This document shows positions 16,094-24,589 of a DNA stretch of 64,000 nt, piece after piece. Under the pieces are notes generated by a model that was given only the letters and a program-made list of their open reading frames with translations, had not been told where the DNA came from and ran no database searches. Made by a program: the position numbers and the translations under genes. Origin of the DNA: Pelagibius sp037652055 (lineage in GTDB: Bacteria; Pseudomonadota; Alphaproteobacteria; Kiloniellales; Kiloniellaceae); contig NZ_JBBKAH010000011.1 in the NCBI RefSeq assembly GCF_037652055.1, positions 275,955 through 339,954 of the forward strand, read 5' to 3'. How positions within the stretch are numbered: position 1 is the first letter of the stretch; each line of letters starts with the position of its first letter.

Positions 16094-16969
16094 TCATTCC
16101 GCATCGCCGGCCTTGTCCTGTGGGTGATGATGGTGGTGGTGGTGGTGATCTTGCACGACGGTGCCATCCTCAAGATGCACATGGTCGTGGTGGTGGCGGT
16201 AGATCGCCAGGGCGGCGGCCGCCTGTGCGCCGAACAGCTTGCGATAGGCCGGACTCTCGGTCACCGCCTGGGGCGTGCCGGAGCAGCAGACGTGGCCGTT
16301 GAGGCAGACCACGGTGTCGGTCTTGCCCATGACGATGTGGAGGTCGTGGGAGATCATCAGGATGCCGCAGCCCAGGCGCTCGCGGATGTCGTGGATCAGC
16401 TCGTAGAGCGCGATCTCGCCGGCGAAGTCGACGCCCTGCACCGGCTCGTCGAGCACCAGCAGGGCCGGGCGGCGGATGAGGGCGCGCGCCAGCAGGGCGC
16501 GCTGGAACTCGCCGCCGGAGAGCTGCTGCACCGGCGCTTGCGCCAGGTGCGCGATGCCGACCTCGCCAAGCGCGGCGTCGATCGCCGCCTTGCCGTGGCG
16601 CCCGGTCAGCGTCATCAGGCGGGTCACCGTCAGCGGCATGGTCCAGTCGACGGTCAGGCGCTGCGGCACGTAGCCGATGGTGAGGCCCGGGCGGCGCATC
16701 ACCCGGCCCTCGCTGGCCGCCAGGATGCCCAGCAGCGCCTTCACCGTGGTGCTCTTGCCGCTGCCGTTGGGGCCGATCAGGGTGACGATCTCGCGCGGGC
16801 GGATCGCCAGGTCGACGCCGCGCACCAGCCAGTGGCCGCCACGCCACACGCCGATGTTGCTGGCCTCGATGAGCGGGGCCTCGAGGAGGGGTGCCTCGGT
16901 CGGCGGTGCCGCCGCGCCGGGCGCCCCCGCGCCGGGCGCCCCCGCCCGATCGGACAGGTTCAGAGCCAC
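16094..16969 (-). CDS. znuC: Zinc ABC transporter ATPase ZnuC with His-rich tail
   Basis: ABC ATPase of 291 residues: Walker A IGPNGSGKST, signature LSGGEFQRALLARAL, Walker B ALLVLDEPVQGVD, and switch His in ISHDLH. The first 33 residues are a proline/alanine-rich extension absent from short homologues. The C-terminus is unusual: about 25 residues rich in His including a run of eight, preceded by RHHHDHVHLEDG. Such a tail could buffer or sense cytoplasmic zinc. It is first in the operon and read divergently from znuA; the Zur-box-like site lies just upstream. Confidence 0.95.
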   Translation of the reverse strand: MALNLSDRAGAPGAGAPGAAAPPTEAPLLEAPLIEASNIGVWRGGHWLVRGVDLAIRPREIVTLIGPNGSGKSTTVKALLGILAASEGRVMRRPGLTIGYVPQRLTVDWTMPLTVTRLMTLTGRHGKAAIDAALGEVGIAHLAQAPVQQLSGGEFQRALLARALIRRPALLVLDEPVQGVDFAGEIALYELIHDIRERLGCGILMISHDLHIVMGKTDTVVCLNGHVCCSGTPQAVTESPAYRKLFGAQAAAALAIYRHHHDHVHLEDGTVVQDHHHHHHHHPQDKAGDAE

Positions 16970-16996
16970 GTCAAAAACACTCTTGCCGTTAGGACC

Positions 16997-17025
16997 GTTA
17001 CTTTATAACATCTGTTATAATATCA
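16997..17025. promoter_or_regulatory. Zur-box-like palindrome between znuC and znuA
   Basis: Perfect inverted repeat TTATAAC (17003-17009), four-base spacer, GTTATAA (17014-17020), extended by GTTAC on the left and TATCAC on the right. It closely resembles the known GTTATA-rich Zur operator and is the most AT-rich stretch between the divergent znuC and znuA genes. One site could control both directions. Confidence 0.82.
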
Positions 17026-17082
17026 CGCTCAATTGCTGCTCACCAGTTTTTCGCGCCCACCAGTTTCTTGAAAGGTCTGCCG

Positions 17083-18072
17083 ATGCGTCGAGTCCTGCTT
17101 TCGTCCTGCCTCTTCGCCGCCGCCGGCCTTGCCCTGGCCGTAGCGGCCCCGGGCGCCCTGGCGGCGGAGGTGACCGTGGTCGCCTCGATCAAGCCGGTGC
17201 ATTCGCTGGTCGCCGCCGTCATGCAGGGCGCCGGCACGCCGCATCTCATCGTCCAGGGCGGCGCCTCGCCGCACAGCTACAGCCTGAAGCCCTCCGACGC
17301 CGCGGCGATGCAGCGCGCCGCCGTGGTGGTCTGGATCGGCGAGGGGCTGGAGGCCTTCCTCGAGCCCGCCATCGAGACGCTCTCCGGCAACGCGCGCGTC
17401 GTCGAGCTGGCCGAGGCGCCGGGTCTTCGCACCCTGGATTACCGCGAAGGCGGCGCGTGGGACGCGCACGAGGACGAAGAGCACGAGGAGCACGAGGAGC
17501 ACGAGGAGCACGAAGAGCACGCGCAGGAGGAACACGAACACGAGCATGGCGACATCGACATGCACCTGTGGCTCGACCCCGACAACGCCAAGGCGATGGT
17601 CGAGGCCGTCGCCGCCGCGCTGATCGCGGCCGACCCCGGCAACAGCGGAATCTACATGGCCAACGCCGACAGCATGGCGCAACGCCTCGACCAGTTGAGC
17701 CAGGAGATCGAACGCGACCTGGCGCCGGTGAAGGACGTGCCCTTCGTCGTCTTCCACGACGCCTTCCAGTATCTCGACACCCGCTTCGGTCTCGCCAACG
17801 TCGGCTCGATCACCGTGAACCCGGAGAACAAGCCGGGCGCGGCGCGCCTGAAGGAGATCCATGCCAAGATCGAGGAATTGGACGCGCGCTGCGTCTTCGC
17901 CGAGCCGCAGTTCGAGCCGCGCCTGGTGCAGGTCGCCATCGAGGGCAGCAATGCCAAAACCGGCACCCTCGACCCGCTGGGCGCCGACCTGGCGGACGGC
18001 CCCGAGCTCTACTTCGAGCTGATGCGCCGTAACGCCGCCGAACTGAAGGCCTGCCTGGGCGAGGCGAGCTGA
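17083..18072 (+). CDS. znuA: Zinc ABC transporter substrate-binding protein ZnuA
   Basis: Periplasmic zinc-binding protein of 329 residues. It has a signal peptide (basic MRR, hydrophobic core, ALAA-E). The mature start VTVVASIKPVHSLVAAVM and GGASPHSYSLKPSD supply the first zinc His. An acidic His loop (about residues 130-160, repeating EEH units) is the zinc-scavenging loop typical of ZnuA, followed by DMHLWLDPDNAKAM and FVVFHDAFQYLDTRFGL. ATG 17083 is chosen because AAAGGT lies eight bases upstream; an earlier in-frame TTG is less likely. It stands alone and divergent from znuCB-zur. Confidence 0.95.
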   Translation: MRRVLLSSCLFAAAGLALAVAAPGALAAEVTVVASIKPVHSLVAAVMQGAGTPHLIVQGGASPHSYSLKPSDAAAMQRAAVVVWIGEGLEAFLEPAIETLSGNARVVELAEAPGLRTLDYREGGAWDAHEDEEHEEHEEHEEHEEHAQEEHEHEHGDIDMHLWLDPDNAKAMVEAVAAALIAADPGNSGIYMANADSMAQRLDQLSQEIERDLAPVKDVPFVVFHDAFQYLDTRFGLANVGSITVNPENKPGAARLKEIHAKIEELDARCVFAEPQFEPRLVQVAIEGSNAKTGTLDPLGADLADGPELYFELMRRNAAELKACLGEAS

Positions 18073-18132
18073 GGGGGCGGCGTCCCCCTCACCCAGCTTC
18101 ATCTAAACTCGCTTCGCTCGTTAAGATTTCGC

Positions 18133-18160
18133 AACCCTCTCCCGCGATGGGGAGAGGGTT
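18133..18160. terminator. Hairpin terminator between convergent znuA and adhesin gene
   Basis: Perfect 11-base stem AACCCTCTCCC (18133-18143) pairing with GGGAGAGGGTT (18150-18160), loop of six bases, followed by TGCGTTTTC. It sits between two convergent genes and could stop both. The same CCCTCTCC/GGAGAGGG design recurs at 27910-27934, so it is also a dispersed repeat (family C). A second stem GAGGGGG/CCCCCTC lies at 18071-18090. Confidence 0.65.
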
Positions 18161-18172
18161 TGCGTTTTCGGC

Positions 18173-21100
18173 TCAGACCGTGGCGGCGGCCTGCAGCTGC
18201 CCGTTGTCGATCAGCGACTGGATGATGCCCGCCTGGTCGACACCGCCGCCCGTGAGATCGACACCCTCGCAGACGATGGTGACGTCGCTGTAGTCGCTGC
18301 CGCCATCCACGTCGATGGCGATCGTCGTGTTGCTGCCATCGAAGGTAATGTTCAGATAGGCCTGGAGTTCGGCACCGCCGTCGGTCGGGTCGGTGCCCTG
18401 CAGCAATTCGGAAAGGTCCAGCCTATCGCCGCCGACGCCGTTGAAGTCGGTGATGGTATCGGTTTCGCCGGCGATGAACTGGTCGGTCCAGACGAAGGTG
18501 TCCTCGTCCGCTCCGCCGGTCATGGTGTCGTCGCCGGTCCCGCCGATGATGACGTCCTCTCCGGCCCCGCCGTCGATGAGGTCGTCACCCTCCTGGCCGA
18601 AGATTATGTCCGCCCCGGCACCGCCGCTGATGGTGTCGTCACCGCCCTCGCGTCCGACGCCCTCACTGTTCACCGACTCGCGCCCGAACTCGTAGGCCCG
18701 TTCGCGCAGAAGAGCCATGATCTCTGCGTTGCTGGTTAGGGTGCCGTCGTCGATGAGTGCTTCGATCACGTCCCAACCGGCCCCGAGCGGCAGGGAGACT
18801 CCCTCCTCACCCGCCAGGATATCGGTGAAGACGGCATCGCCGAAGATGAGGTCGCCGCCAGCGTTGCCGATGATGACGTCATCGCCGACCGCGGCAAGCT
18901 GCGTCACCTGGGAGAGGCCGTCCAGGGCGTCGGCCAGCTGTTCGCCCAGCACGATGCTGTCTGCATCGTCCTGATCCACCTGGCTCAGCACGGCAACGCC
19001 CTGGCCATCGACATTGATGCCGATGGCATCGACCGTGCCGTTCACGCCCTTGAAATTTCCGAGCAGGGCGTCGTACTCGCTGAAAGTGTCGTCCTTGGTA
19101 TTGTCGACCGCATCGAACTGGCCCAGCACATGGTCCAAAGCTCTCTGGCTGTCGTTCGTAAAGTTCGGCGTCGTTCCATTGCCGGTGTAGAAATTATTCG
19201 GCAAACCATCGGAGACGAAGATCGTTTTGTTGAAGTCCGGGTCATCGAGCGTTGCGGCGGGATCGCTAAGCCACTCGTAGGCCGCGTTGAATCCGGCTTC
19301 GTAGTTCGTTTCGCCGGAGGCAGCCGTGGCCGGCGCTTCAAGGTCAGCCAGGATGAAATCCTTGGCCGCCTGCAACGCGTCGGGATCGACCACGCCGTTT
19401 TCGATGATATCGAAGGTGGCGTCCTCTTTCACGTCGGTAGAGAAGCTCACCATGTGCAGACGCACCGTGAGCCCCGCTGTGCTGGTCAGCTTGTCGAGCA
19501 GGCTCTCGACCGCCTTATCGAGGGCCTCGATGCGGGTCATCGGCTCGCCGTTGAAGGTGGTCAGCGTCTCCATGCTGTCGGAGGTATCGAGCACCAGCAC
19601 CAGGTTCATCGTCTTGCCGTCCAGCGCGCCGCCGCCGACGTCGCCGATCAGCACGTCGTCGCCGCCGTTGCCGACGATCTCGCCGGCGACCGGATCTTCG
19701 CTGGTCTCGTCAACCCGGTGAGGCGTTTGCTCGGTCGCGATGTCGTCGACGTTCTCGCCGACCACCAGCACCGGCGCCGGCTCTACCGTCGGGTTGACCG
19801 TCACGGTGAACTCGTAGGTGTCCTCGTCGACGTTGTTGCCGTCGGCACACTCCTGGCCGGAGGCGCCATTGGGCCCGGCTTCCGTCGCCGCCTCCGCCGT
19901 GGTCGTCGTGACGGTCACGTCGATATCGCCGTTGAAATCCTCCGGCGGCGTGACGCTCAGGCTGGCGACCAGGTCCTGCACATCGGCGAGGTCCGCACCC
20001 GAGGTCTCGAAGGTCCAGGTCCCGTCAGGACCTTCGGTCGGGGCCGCGATCGCGGCGGGCAGATCCCACATCAAGGTGCCGACCGACAGCATCACCACCA
20101 GCCTGGTCACCGACTCCGAGCCGTCCTTGTCCGTGCCGCCCTGGGACTCGCCCGGGCCCGTGGTGCTGTCGCCGCCAAGATCGATCGCAAGGTTCAGCGC
20201 GATCTCGGTGTCCTCATCGCCCACCGCCGGCGCCGTCTGCTCGACCTCGGAGCCGTCGACCACCGCGTCGACAGGGATATCGAGCGTGCCGTCACCGGAG
20301 GCCGTCAGGCCCGGATCGGCCGGATCGACCACGGTCGCCGTGGCGGTAATCGTCGGGTGATCGACGTCGGAGTCTGCCGGCGGCTGCACGTCGAAGCTGC
20401 CGTTGTAGGTGCCGCTGCTGCCGGGCGAGAAGGTGATGGTCACCGTGCCGTCACCGGCGATGTTGTCGGTGATCACCACGCCGTCGCCCAGACCGTCGGT
20501 ATCCAGACCAGTCAGATCGTATTCCCAGTCCGGCTGGAAGCCGCTGAGCACGATCTCCGTCAGCAGGTCATCGCCGTCCGGCGTGACGGTGACGGTCACC
20601 TCGTTGTTGGAGTCGCCCAGGCTGCTGTCTTCCTCGATGCAGTCGGCGCCGCCGTAGAGGGCCAGCGCCACATCGGGCGGCGTGATGCCCGCCACCGTGG
20701 CGGCCGCATCGGTCGTCACCGTCGCCACATTGTCCGCGTCGGAGGGATCGCACTCCACATCGCCGGTGCTGGTTTCCACCGCCGTCGCCGTGGCGGTGAA
20801 CGACGCCTCGCCGTCGGACGCGTCGACGTTGGTCACCTCGAAGGTGACCTCCAACGTACCGACGCCGTCCAGGCCGTCGCCGTCCTGGGAATCCACCGAG
20901 AGGACCAGCGTAGTGCCGTCATTGCTGAGGATCGACACACCCGGCGGCAGGTCGCCGACCACATCGCCGATGGTGAAGCCTTCCGGCGCGGCAACCGTCA
21001 CCGTGTGGGTTTCCGAGCCGTCCTGGAAGTCGTCGAAGGTCGCGGAAACCGTCACGGTCCCCGTCTCTCCCACCTGGAAGGTCGTGTTGTCGTCGCCGGC

Positions 21101-24100
21101 GCTATCGGCCACCGAAAGCGCGACAGAGAGGTGCACGCCGTCAAAGTCGTCGCCCGCCGAGCCCTCACCGCCGTCGGCATTGGCATCGACAGGGATATCG
21201 AGGGTGCCGTCACCGGAGGCCGTCAGGCCCGGGTCGGCCGGATCGACCACGGTCGCCGTCGCGGTAATCGTCGGATGGTCGACATCGGAGTCCGCCGGCG
21301 GCTGCACGTCGAAGCTGCCCTCGTAGGTGCCGCTGCTGCCGGGCGAGAAGGTGATGGTCACCGTGCCGTCGACGGCGATGTTGTCGGTGATCACCACGCC
21401 GTCGCCGAGACCGTCGGTATCCAGACCCGTCAGATCGTATTCCCAGTCCGGCTGGAAGCCGCTGAGCACGATCTCGGTCAGCAGGTCGTCGCCGTCCGGC
21501 GTGACGGTGACCGTCACCTCGTTGTTGGAGTCGCCCAGGCTGCTGTCTTCCTCGATGCAGTCGGCGCCGCCGTAGAGGGCCAGCGCCACCTCGGGCGGCG
21601 TGATGCCCGCCACCGTGGCGGTCGCATCGGTCGTCACCGTCGCGACGTTGTCCGCGTCGGAGGGATCGCACTCCACGTCGCCCGTGCTGGTCTCCACCGC
21701 CGTCGCCGTGGCGGTGAACGACGCTTCGCCGTCGGATGCGTCGACGTTGGTCACCTCGAAGGTGACCTCCAACGTACCGACGCCATCCAGGCCGTCGCCG
21801 TCCTGGGAATCCACCAAGAGGACCAGGGTGCTGCCGTCATTGCTCTGCACCGAAACGCCCGGCGGCAGATCGCCGACCACATCGCCGATTTCGAAGCCAT
21901 CCGGTGCCGTAACCGTCACGGTGTGGGTTTCCGAACCGTCCTGGAAGTCATCGAAGGTCGCGGAGACCGTCACGGTCCCCGTCTCTCCCACCTGGAAGGT
22001 CTCTCCCTCGTCGCCGGCGCTATCGGCCACCGAAAGCGTCACCGACAAATGCACGCCGTCAAAGTCGTCGCCGGCCGAGCCTTCACCGCCATCCGCATTA
22101 GCATCGACAGGGATATCGAGCGAGCCGTCGCCGGAGGCCGTCAGGCCCGGATCGGCCGGATCGACCACGGTCGCCGTGGCGGTGATGGTCGGGTGGTCGA
22201 CGTCGGAGTCCGCCGGCGGCTGCACGTCGAAGCTGCCGTTGTAGCTGCCGCTGATGCCGGGCGAGAAGGTGATGGTCACCGTGCCGTCGCCGGCGATGTT
22301 GTCGGTCACCACCACGCCGTCGCCGGCGCCGTCGCTATCCAGACCCGTCAGATCGTATTCCCAGTCCGGCTGGAAGCCGCTGAGCACGATCTCGGTCAGC
22401 AGGTCGTCGCCGTCCGGCGTGACGGTGACCGTCACCTCGTTATTGAAGTCGCCCAGGCTGCTGTCTTCCTCGATGCAGTCGGCACCGCCGTAGAGGGCCA
22501 GCGCCACATCGGGCGGGGTCACGTCGCGGGGAAGGGTGATCACTACCGGGGCGGTGGCGACGTTGCCGGCCTCGTCTGTCACGCTGTAGTCGAACTCGAC
22601 GTTCGGCAGGAACTCCGGCGCGCCCTCCGACGAGAGGAAGTCTTCAATATCCTCGGTGGTCGCGAACCACCAGACGGTGTCAGTACTGGAGAAGGTGTCG
22701 CCGACACTCAGGAACGAAGCCGTGCCGCCGGAGTCCACCACAATGAGCTGACCGAAGGTCGGCGCGCTCTGCAGCGTGAACACGAGATCTTCGAGCGCCG
22801 TCTCGGCGTCGGAACCGCCGAAGTCGGCGACCACGCCGCTGTCATCATCGCCAATAGCGCCGTCCACGACGATCTGCTTGAAGAAGACGATCTCCGCGCC
22901 ATCTTCGCCGCCACCCGGCGCTGTTGAGATGAAGCCCTGGAATTCGCCTTCCGACGGGTCGACCAAGAAACTGCCGTCAACGACTTCCGCGTGGCCGATG
23001 GATTCCCAGCCGGCCAGAGTGCCGCTTTCGAATCCTTCGGTAATTCCGTTGATCTGCAGATTGTCGATCAGAAGGCCGGAATCGAAGCTCGAGTCTATTC
23101 GGTCGAAGACTACGACTGCAAAAGTGTAAATGCCGTCGCCGGGCAGATTGCCGCTGATCGTCGTGTAGCCGGTTTCTTCGCTGAAGACGCTGGGGGACCC
23201 GAAGAAGGTCGCGTTGGTATCGGCCAGCAACTGCATGTGAACCACAGAGCCGCCCTCAAGGACAAACAAATAAGCAGAGTCGTTGAAAACGGTCGGCGTC
23301 TGCTCATTGGTGACGAAGTTCCAGTCGAAGGAAACGGGGTCGCCTTCCCCGCCGTCGATGGAGAATTTCATGGCCGAGCCTTCGGTGGCCCCCAATCCCG
23401 AGAGAGTTCCGGGCGCCACACCAAGGAAGGTATCAAGGGCGGAGGCCGAGACTGAATCACCCACGGCAGCGAGGGACACAGCAGCCGTGAGGGAGGGCGA
23501 TCCGCCGCCGCTTAGTTGGTCCAGCGCGTCCAGCAGCTCCGGCGGCACGCCACCGCCCTCGCCGCCGTCCGCCTGGATCGCCGGGGTCAGGACCGAATCG
23601 GCTTCGGGTGGCGTGTCCTCCGCTGCCAGCGCCAGATCGTCTTCCTCCAGAAGGATCTCGTCGTCGATATCGATGAGGCCGAACTGGAGTTCCGTCGGCG
23701 GGATCACGTCCTCGGCGTCCAAGAGATTGATGATGTCGCCCAGGTTGTCGCTGTATGCGCTGGTACCGCCACCCACCGCGCCCGGACCGGCAGCCACCTC
23801 GTCCAGCGGGGCCTCGCCCTGGCCCGCCAGCGCCAGCGCCTGGCCCAGCAGCACGTCGGCGCCGATGTCGTTACCGGCGATCTGGAAGGTCGGCGCATCG
23901 CCGGCCTCAACCACGCTCGCGAGATCGAGGAACACGATCTGGCTGTCCGGCGTCCCGTCGCCGTTGTCATCGAAGGCAAGGACGAAGTTATCGCCCTCGA
24001 CCAGGACCTGCGCGTCACCCGGCGCGAAGTTCAGGACGTAGGTCTGTCCGGCAACAGTCTGGATCTCGACGGTCTGGCCGGGGGCCGGGCGGTCGACCAC

Positions 24101-24244
24101 GATGGCCTCGCCTGCCTGGCCGACCACGATGGCGCTGGCCTCGCCACCCGTCTCGCGCGCAGCCTCCTGATCGGCCGGCAGGCCGGTGGCTCCGTGCAGC
24201 GATTCGTCAGCCACCGTCCCCTCGCGGAAGAGATCTTCAGACAT
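18173..24244 (-). CDS. Large type-I-secreted RTX adhesin with VWA domain and tandem repeats
   Basis: Protein of 2023 residues, highly acidic and with no Sec signal, as expected for type I secretion. Residues about 50-130 resemble the N-terminal beta-rich module of T1SS-143/LapA-like adhesins (VVDRPAPGQTVEIQTVAG). A Ser-Tyr-Ser-Asp-Asn linker near 175 follows. Residues about 575-1325 hold repeats of 306 residues: two full copies and part of a third. A VWA domain at about 1540-1760 has the MIDAS motif DTSDSM. About 1840-1920 carry RTX nonapeptides (GGAGADIIFGQEGDDLIDGG), then a C-terminal secretion region. GGAGG lies about 12 bases before the ATG. No type I exporter genes are in the window. Likely a cell-surface adhesion or biofilm protein. 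Confidence 0.9.
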   Translation of the reverse strand: MSEDLFREGTVADESLHGATGLPADQEAARETGGEASAIVVGQAGEAIVVDRPAPGQTVEIQTVAGQTYVLNFAPGDAQVLVEGDNFVLAFDDNGDGTPDSQIVFLDLASVVEAGDAPTFQIAGNDIGADVLLGQALALAGQGEAPLDEVAAGPGAVGGGTSAYSDNLGDIINLLDAEDVIPPTELQFGLIDIDDEILLEEDDLALAAEDTPPEADSVLTPAIQADGGEGGGVPPELLDALDQLSGGGSPSLTAAVSLAAVGDSVSASALDTFLGVAPGTLSGLGATEGSAMKFSIDGGEGDPVSFDWNFVTNEQTPTVFNDSAYLFVLEGGSVVHMQLLADTNATFFGSPSVFSEETGYTTISGNLPGDGIYTFAVVVFDRIDSSFDSGLLIDNLQINGITEGFESGTLAGWESIGHAEVVDGSFLVDPSEGEFQGFISTAPGGGEDGAEIVFFKQIVVDGAIGDDDSGVVADFGGSDAETALEDLVFTLQSAPTFGQLIVVDSGGTASFLSVGDTFSSTDTVWWFATTEDIEDFLSSEGAPEFLPNVEFDYSVTDEAGNVATAPVVITLPRDVTPPDVALALYGGADCIEEDSSLGDFNNEVTVTVTPDGDDLLTEIVLSGFQPDWEYDLTGLDSDGAGDGVVVTDNIAGDGTVTITFSPGISGSYNGSFDVQPPADSDVDHPTITATATVVDPADPGLTASGDGSLDIPVDANADGGEGSAGDDFDGVHLSVTLSVADSAGDEGETFQVGETGTVTVSATFDDFQDGSETHTVTVTAPDGFEIGDVVGDLPPGVSVQSNDGSTLVLLVDSQDGDGLDGVGTLEVTFEVTNVDASDGEASFTATATAVETSTGDVECDPSDADNVATVTTDATATVAGITPPEVALALYGGADCIEEDSSLGDSNNEVTVTVTPDGDDLLTEIVLSGFQPDWEYDLTGLDTDGLGDGVVITDNIAVDGTVTITFSPGSSGTYEGSFDVQPPADSDVDHPTITATATVVDPADPGLTASGDGTLDIPVDANADGGEGSAGDDFDGVHLSVALSVADSAGDDNTTFQVGETGTVTVSATFDDFQDGSETHTVTVAAPEGFTIGDVVGDLPPGVSILSNDGTTLVLSVDSQDGDGLDGVGTLEVTFEVTNVDASDGEASFTATATAVETSTGDVECDPSDADNVATVTTDAAATVAGITPPDVALALYGGADCIEEDSSLGDSNNEVTVTVTPDGDDLLTEIVLSGFQPDWEYDLTGLDTDGLGDGVVITDNIAGDGTVTITFSPGSSGTYNGSFDVQPPADSDVDHPTITATATVVDPADPGLTASGDGTLDIPVDAVVDGSEVEQTAPAVGDEDTEIALNLAIDLGGDSTTGPGESQGGTDKDGSESVTRLVVMLSVGTLMWDLPAAIAAPTEGPDGTWTFETSGADLADVQDLVASLSVTPPEDFNGDIDVTVTTTTAEAATEAGPNGASGQECADGNNVDEDTYEFTVTVNPTVEPAPVLVVGENVDDIATEQTPHRVDETSEDPVAGEIVGNGGDDVLIGDVGGGALDGKTMNLVLVLDTSDSMETLTTFNGEPMTRIEALDKAVESLLDKLTSTAGLTVRLHMVSFSTDVKEDATFDIIENGVVDPDALQAAKDFILADLEAPATAASGETNYEAGFNAAYEWLSDPAATLDDPDFNKTIFVSDGLPNNFYTGNGTTPNFTNDSQRALDHVLGQFDAVDNTKDDTFSEYDALLGNFKGVNGTVDAIGINVDGQGVAVLSQVDQDDADSIVLGEQLADALDGLSQVTQLAAVGDDVIIGNAGGDLIFGDAVFTDILAGEEGVSLPLGAGWDVIEALIDDGTLTSNAEIMALLRERAYEFGRESVNSEGVGREGGDDTISGGAGADIIFGQEGDDLIDGGAGEDVIIGGTGDDTMTGGADEDTFVWTDQFIAGETDTITDFNGVGGDRLDLSELLQGTDPTDGGAELQAYLNITFDGSNTTIAIDVDGGSDYSDVTIVCEGVDLTGGGVDQAGIIQSLIDNGQLQAAATV
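20262..22519 (-). repeat. 918-bp intragenic tandem repeats (2 full + 1 partial)
   Basis: Inside the adhesin gene a 918-base unit recurs in frame: about 21602-22519, 20684-21601, and a partial copy of about 420 bases at 20262-20683. The phase mark CGATGCAGTC falls at 22471, 21553 and 20635, exactly 918 bases apart. The copies look nearly identical at the DNA level, which suggests recent duplication or gene conversion. Each unit starts with PPDVALALYGGADCIEEDSS or a close variant. Confidence 0.92.
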
Positions 24245-24277
24245 GTTCCCAGCCTCCAGTTGTTCTCTTGGGTTGTG

Positions 24278-24302
24278 CGGTCGGGCTTTCGTTTACCGAC
24301 CG
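24278..24302 (-). promoter_or_regulatory. Hairpin in the adhesin 5' leader
   Basis: CGGTCGG (24278-24284) and CCGACCG (24296-24302) can form a 7-base-pair stem with an 11-base loop about 35 bases before the adhesin start codon. The 24245-24589 gap between the adhesin and the alcohol dehydrogenase holds no gene. Its centre (24320-24420) is AT-rich and is the likely adhesin promoter region. Confidence 0.4.
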
Positions 24303-24589
24303 TTAACCATCGACATCACAGGCTGTTGATAAATTGAGTCAGATTCAAGAGAAGAGCCGATAAAAACCATGTAGATATGTATGATTATCACCTGAGATTG
24401 CCCCATTCCGCCCTCTACACCTCTCGCGTTTAGCCTCTGCGCGAAATATCAATGATCTATTTCGCGTATCACGACGGTGGAAATGCGGGCGCACCTCATC
24501 ACCCACAAGGCAAACGGGGTGGAGGATGCCGATCCGGGAGACGACGCGGCGGCGATGAGGGAGTCAGGACGTCCGGCGGGCGCCGGATC

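Noticed and set aside
20262..22519. CRISPR-like or transposon repeat
   Set aside because: The 918-bp units are in-frame coding repeats within one gene, far too long for CRISPR and without terminal inverted repeats.
19130..22927. 1265-codon plus-strand open frame
   Set aside because: Antisense of the adhesin repeats; its apparent repeats simply mirror the 918-bp units.
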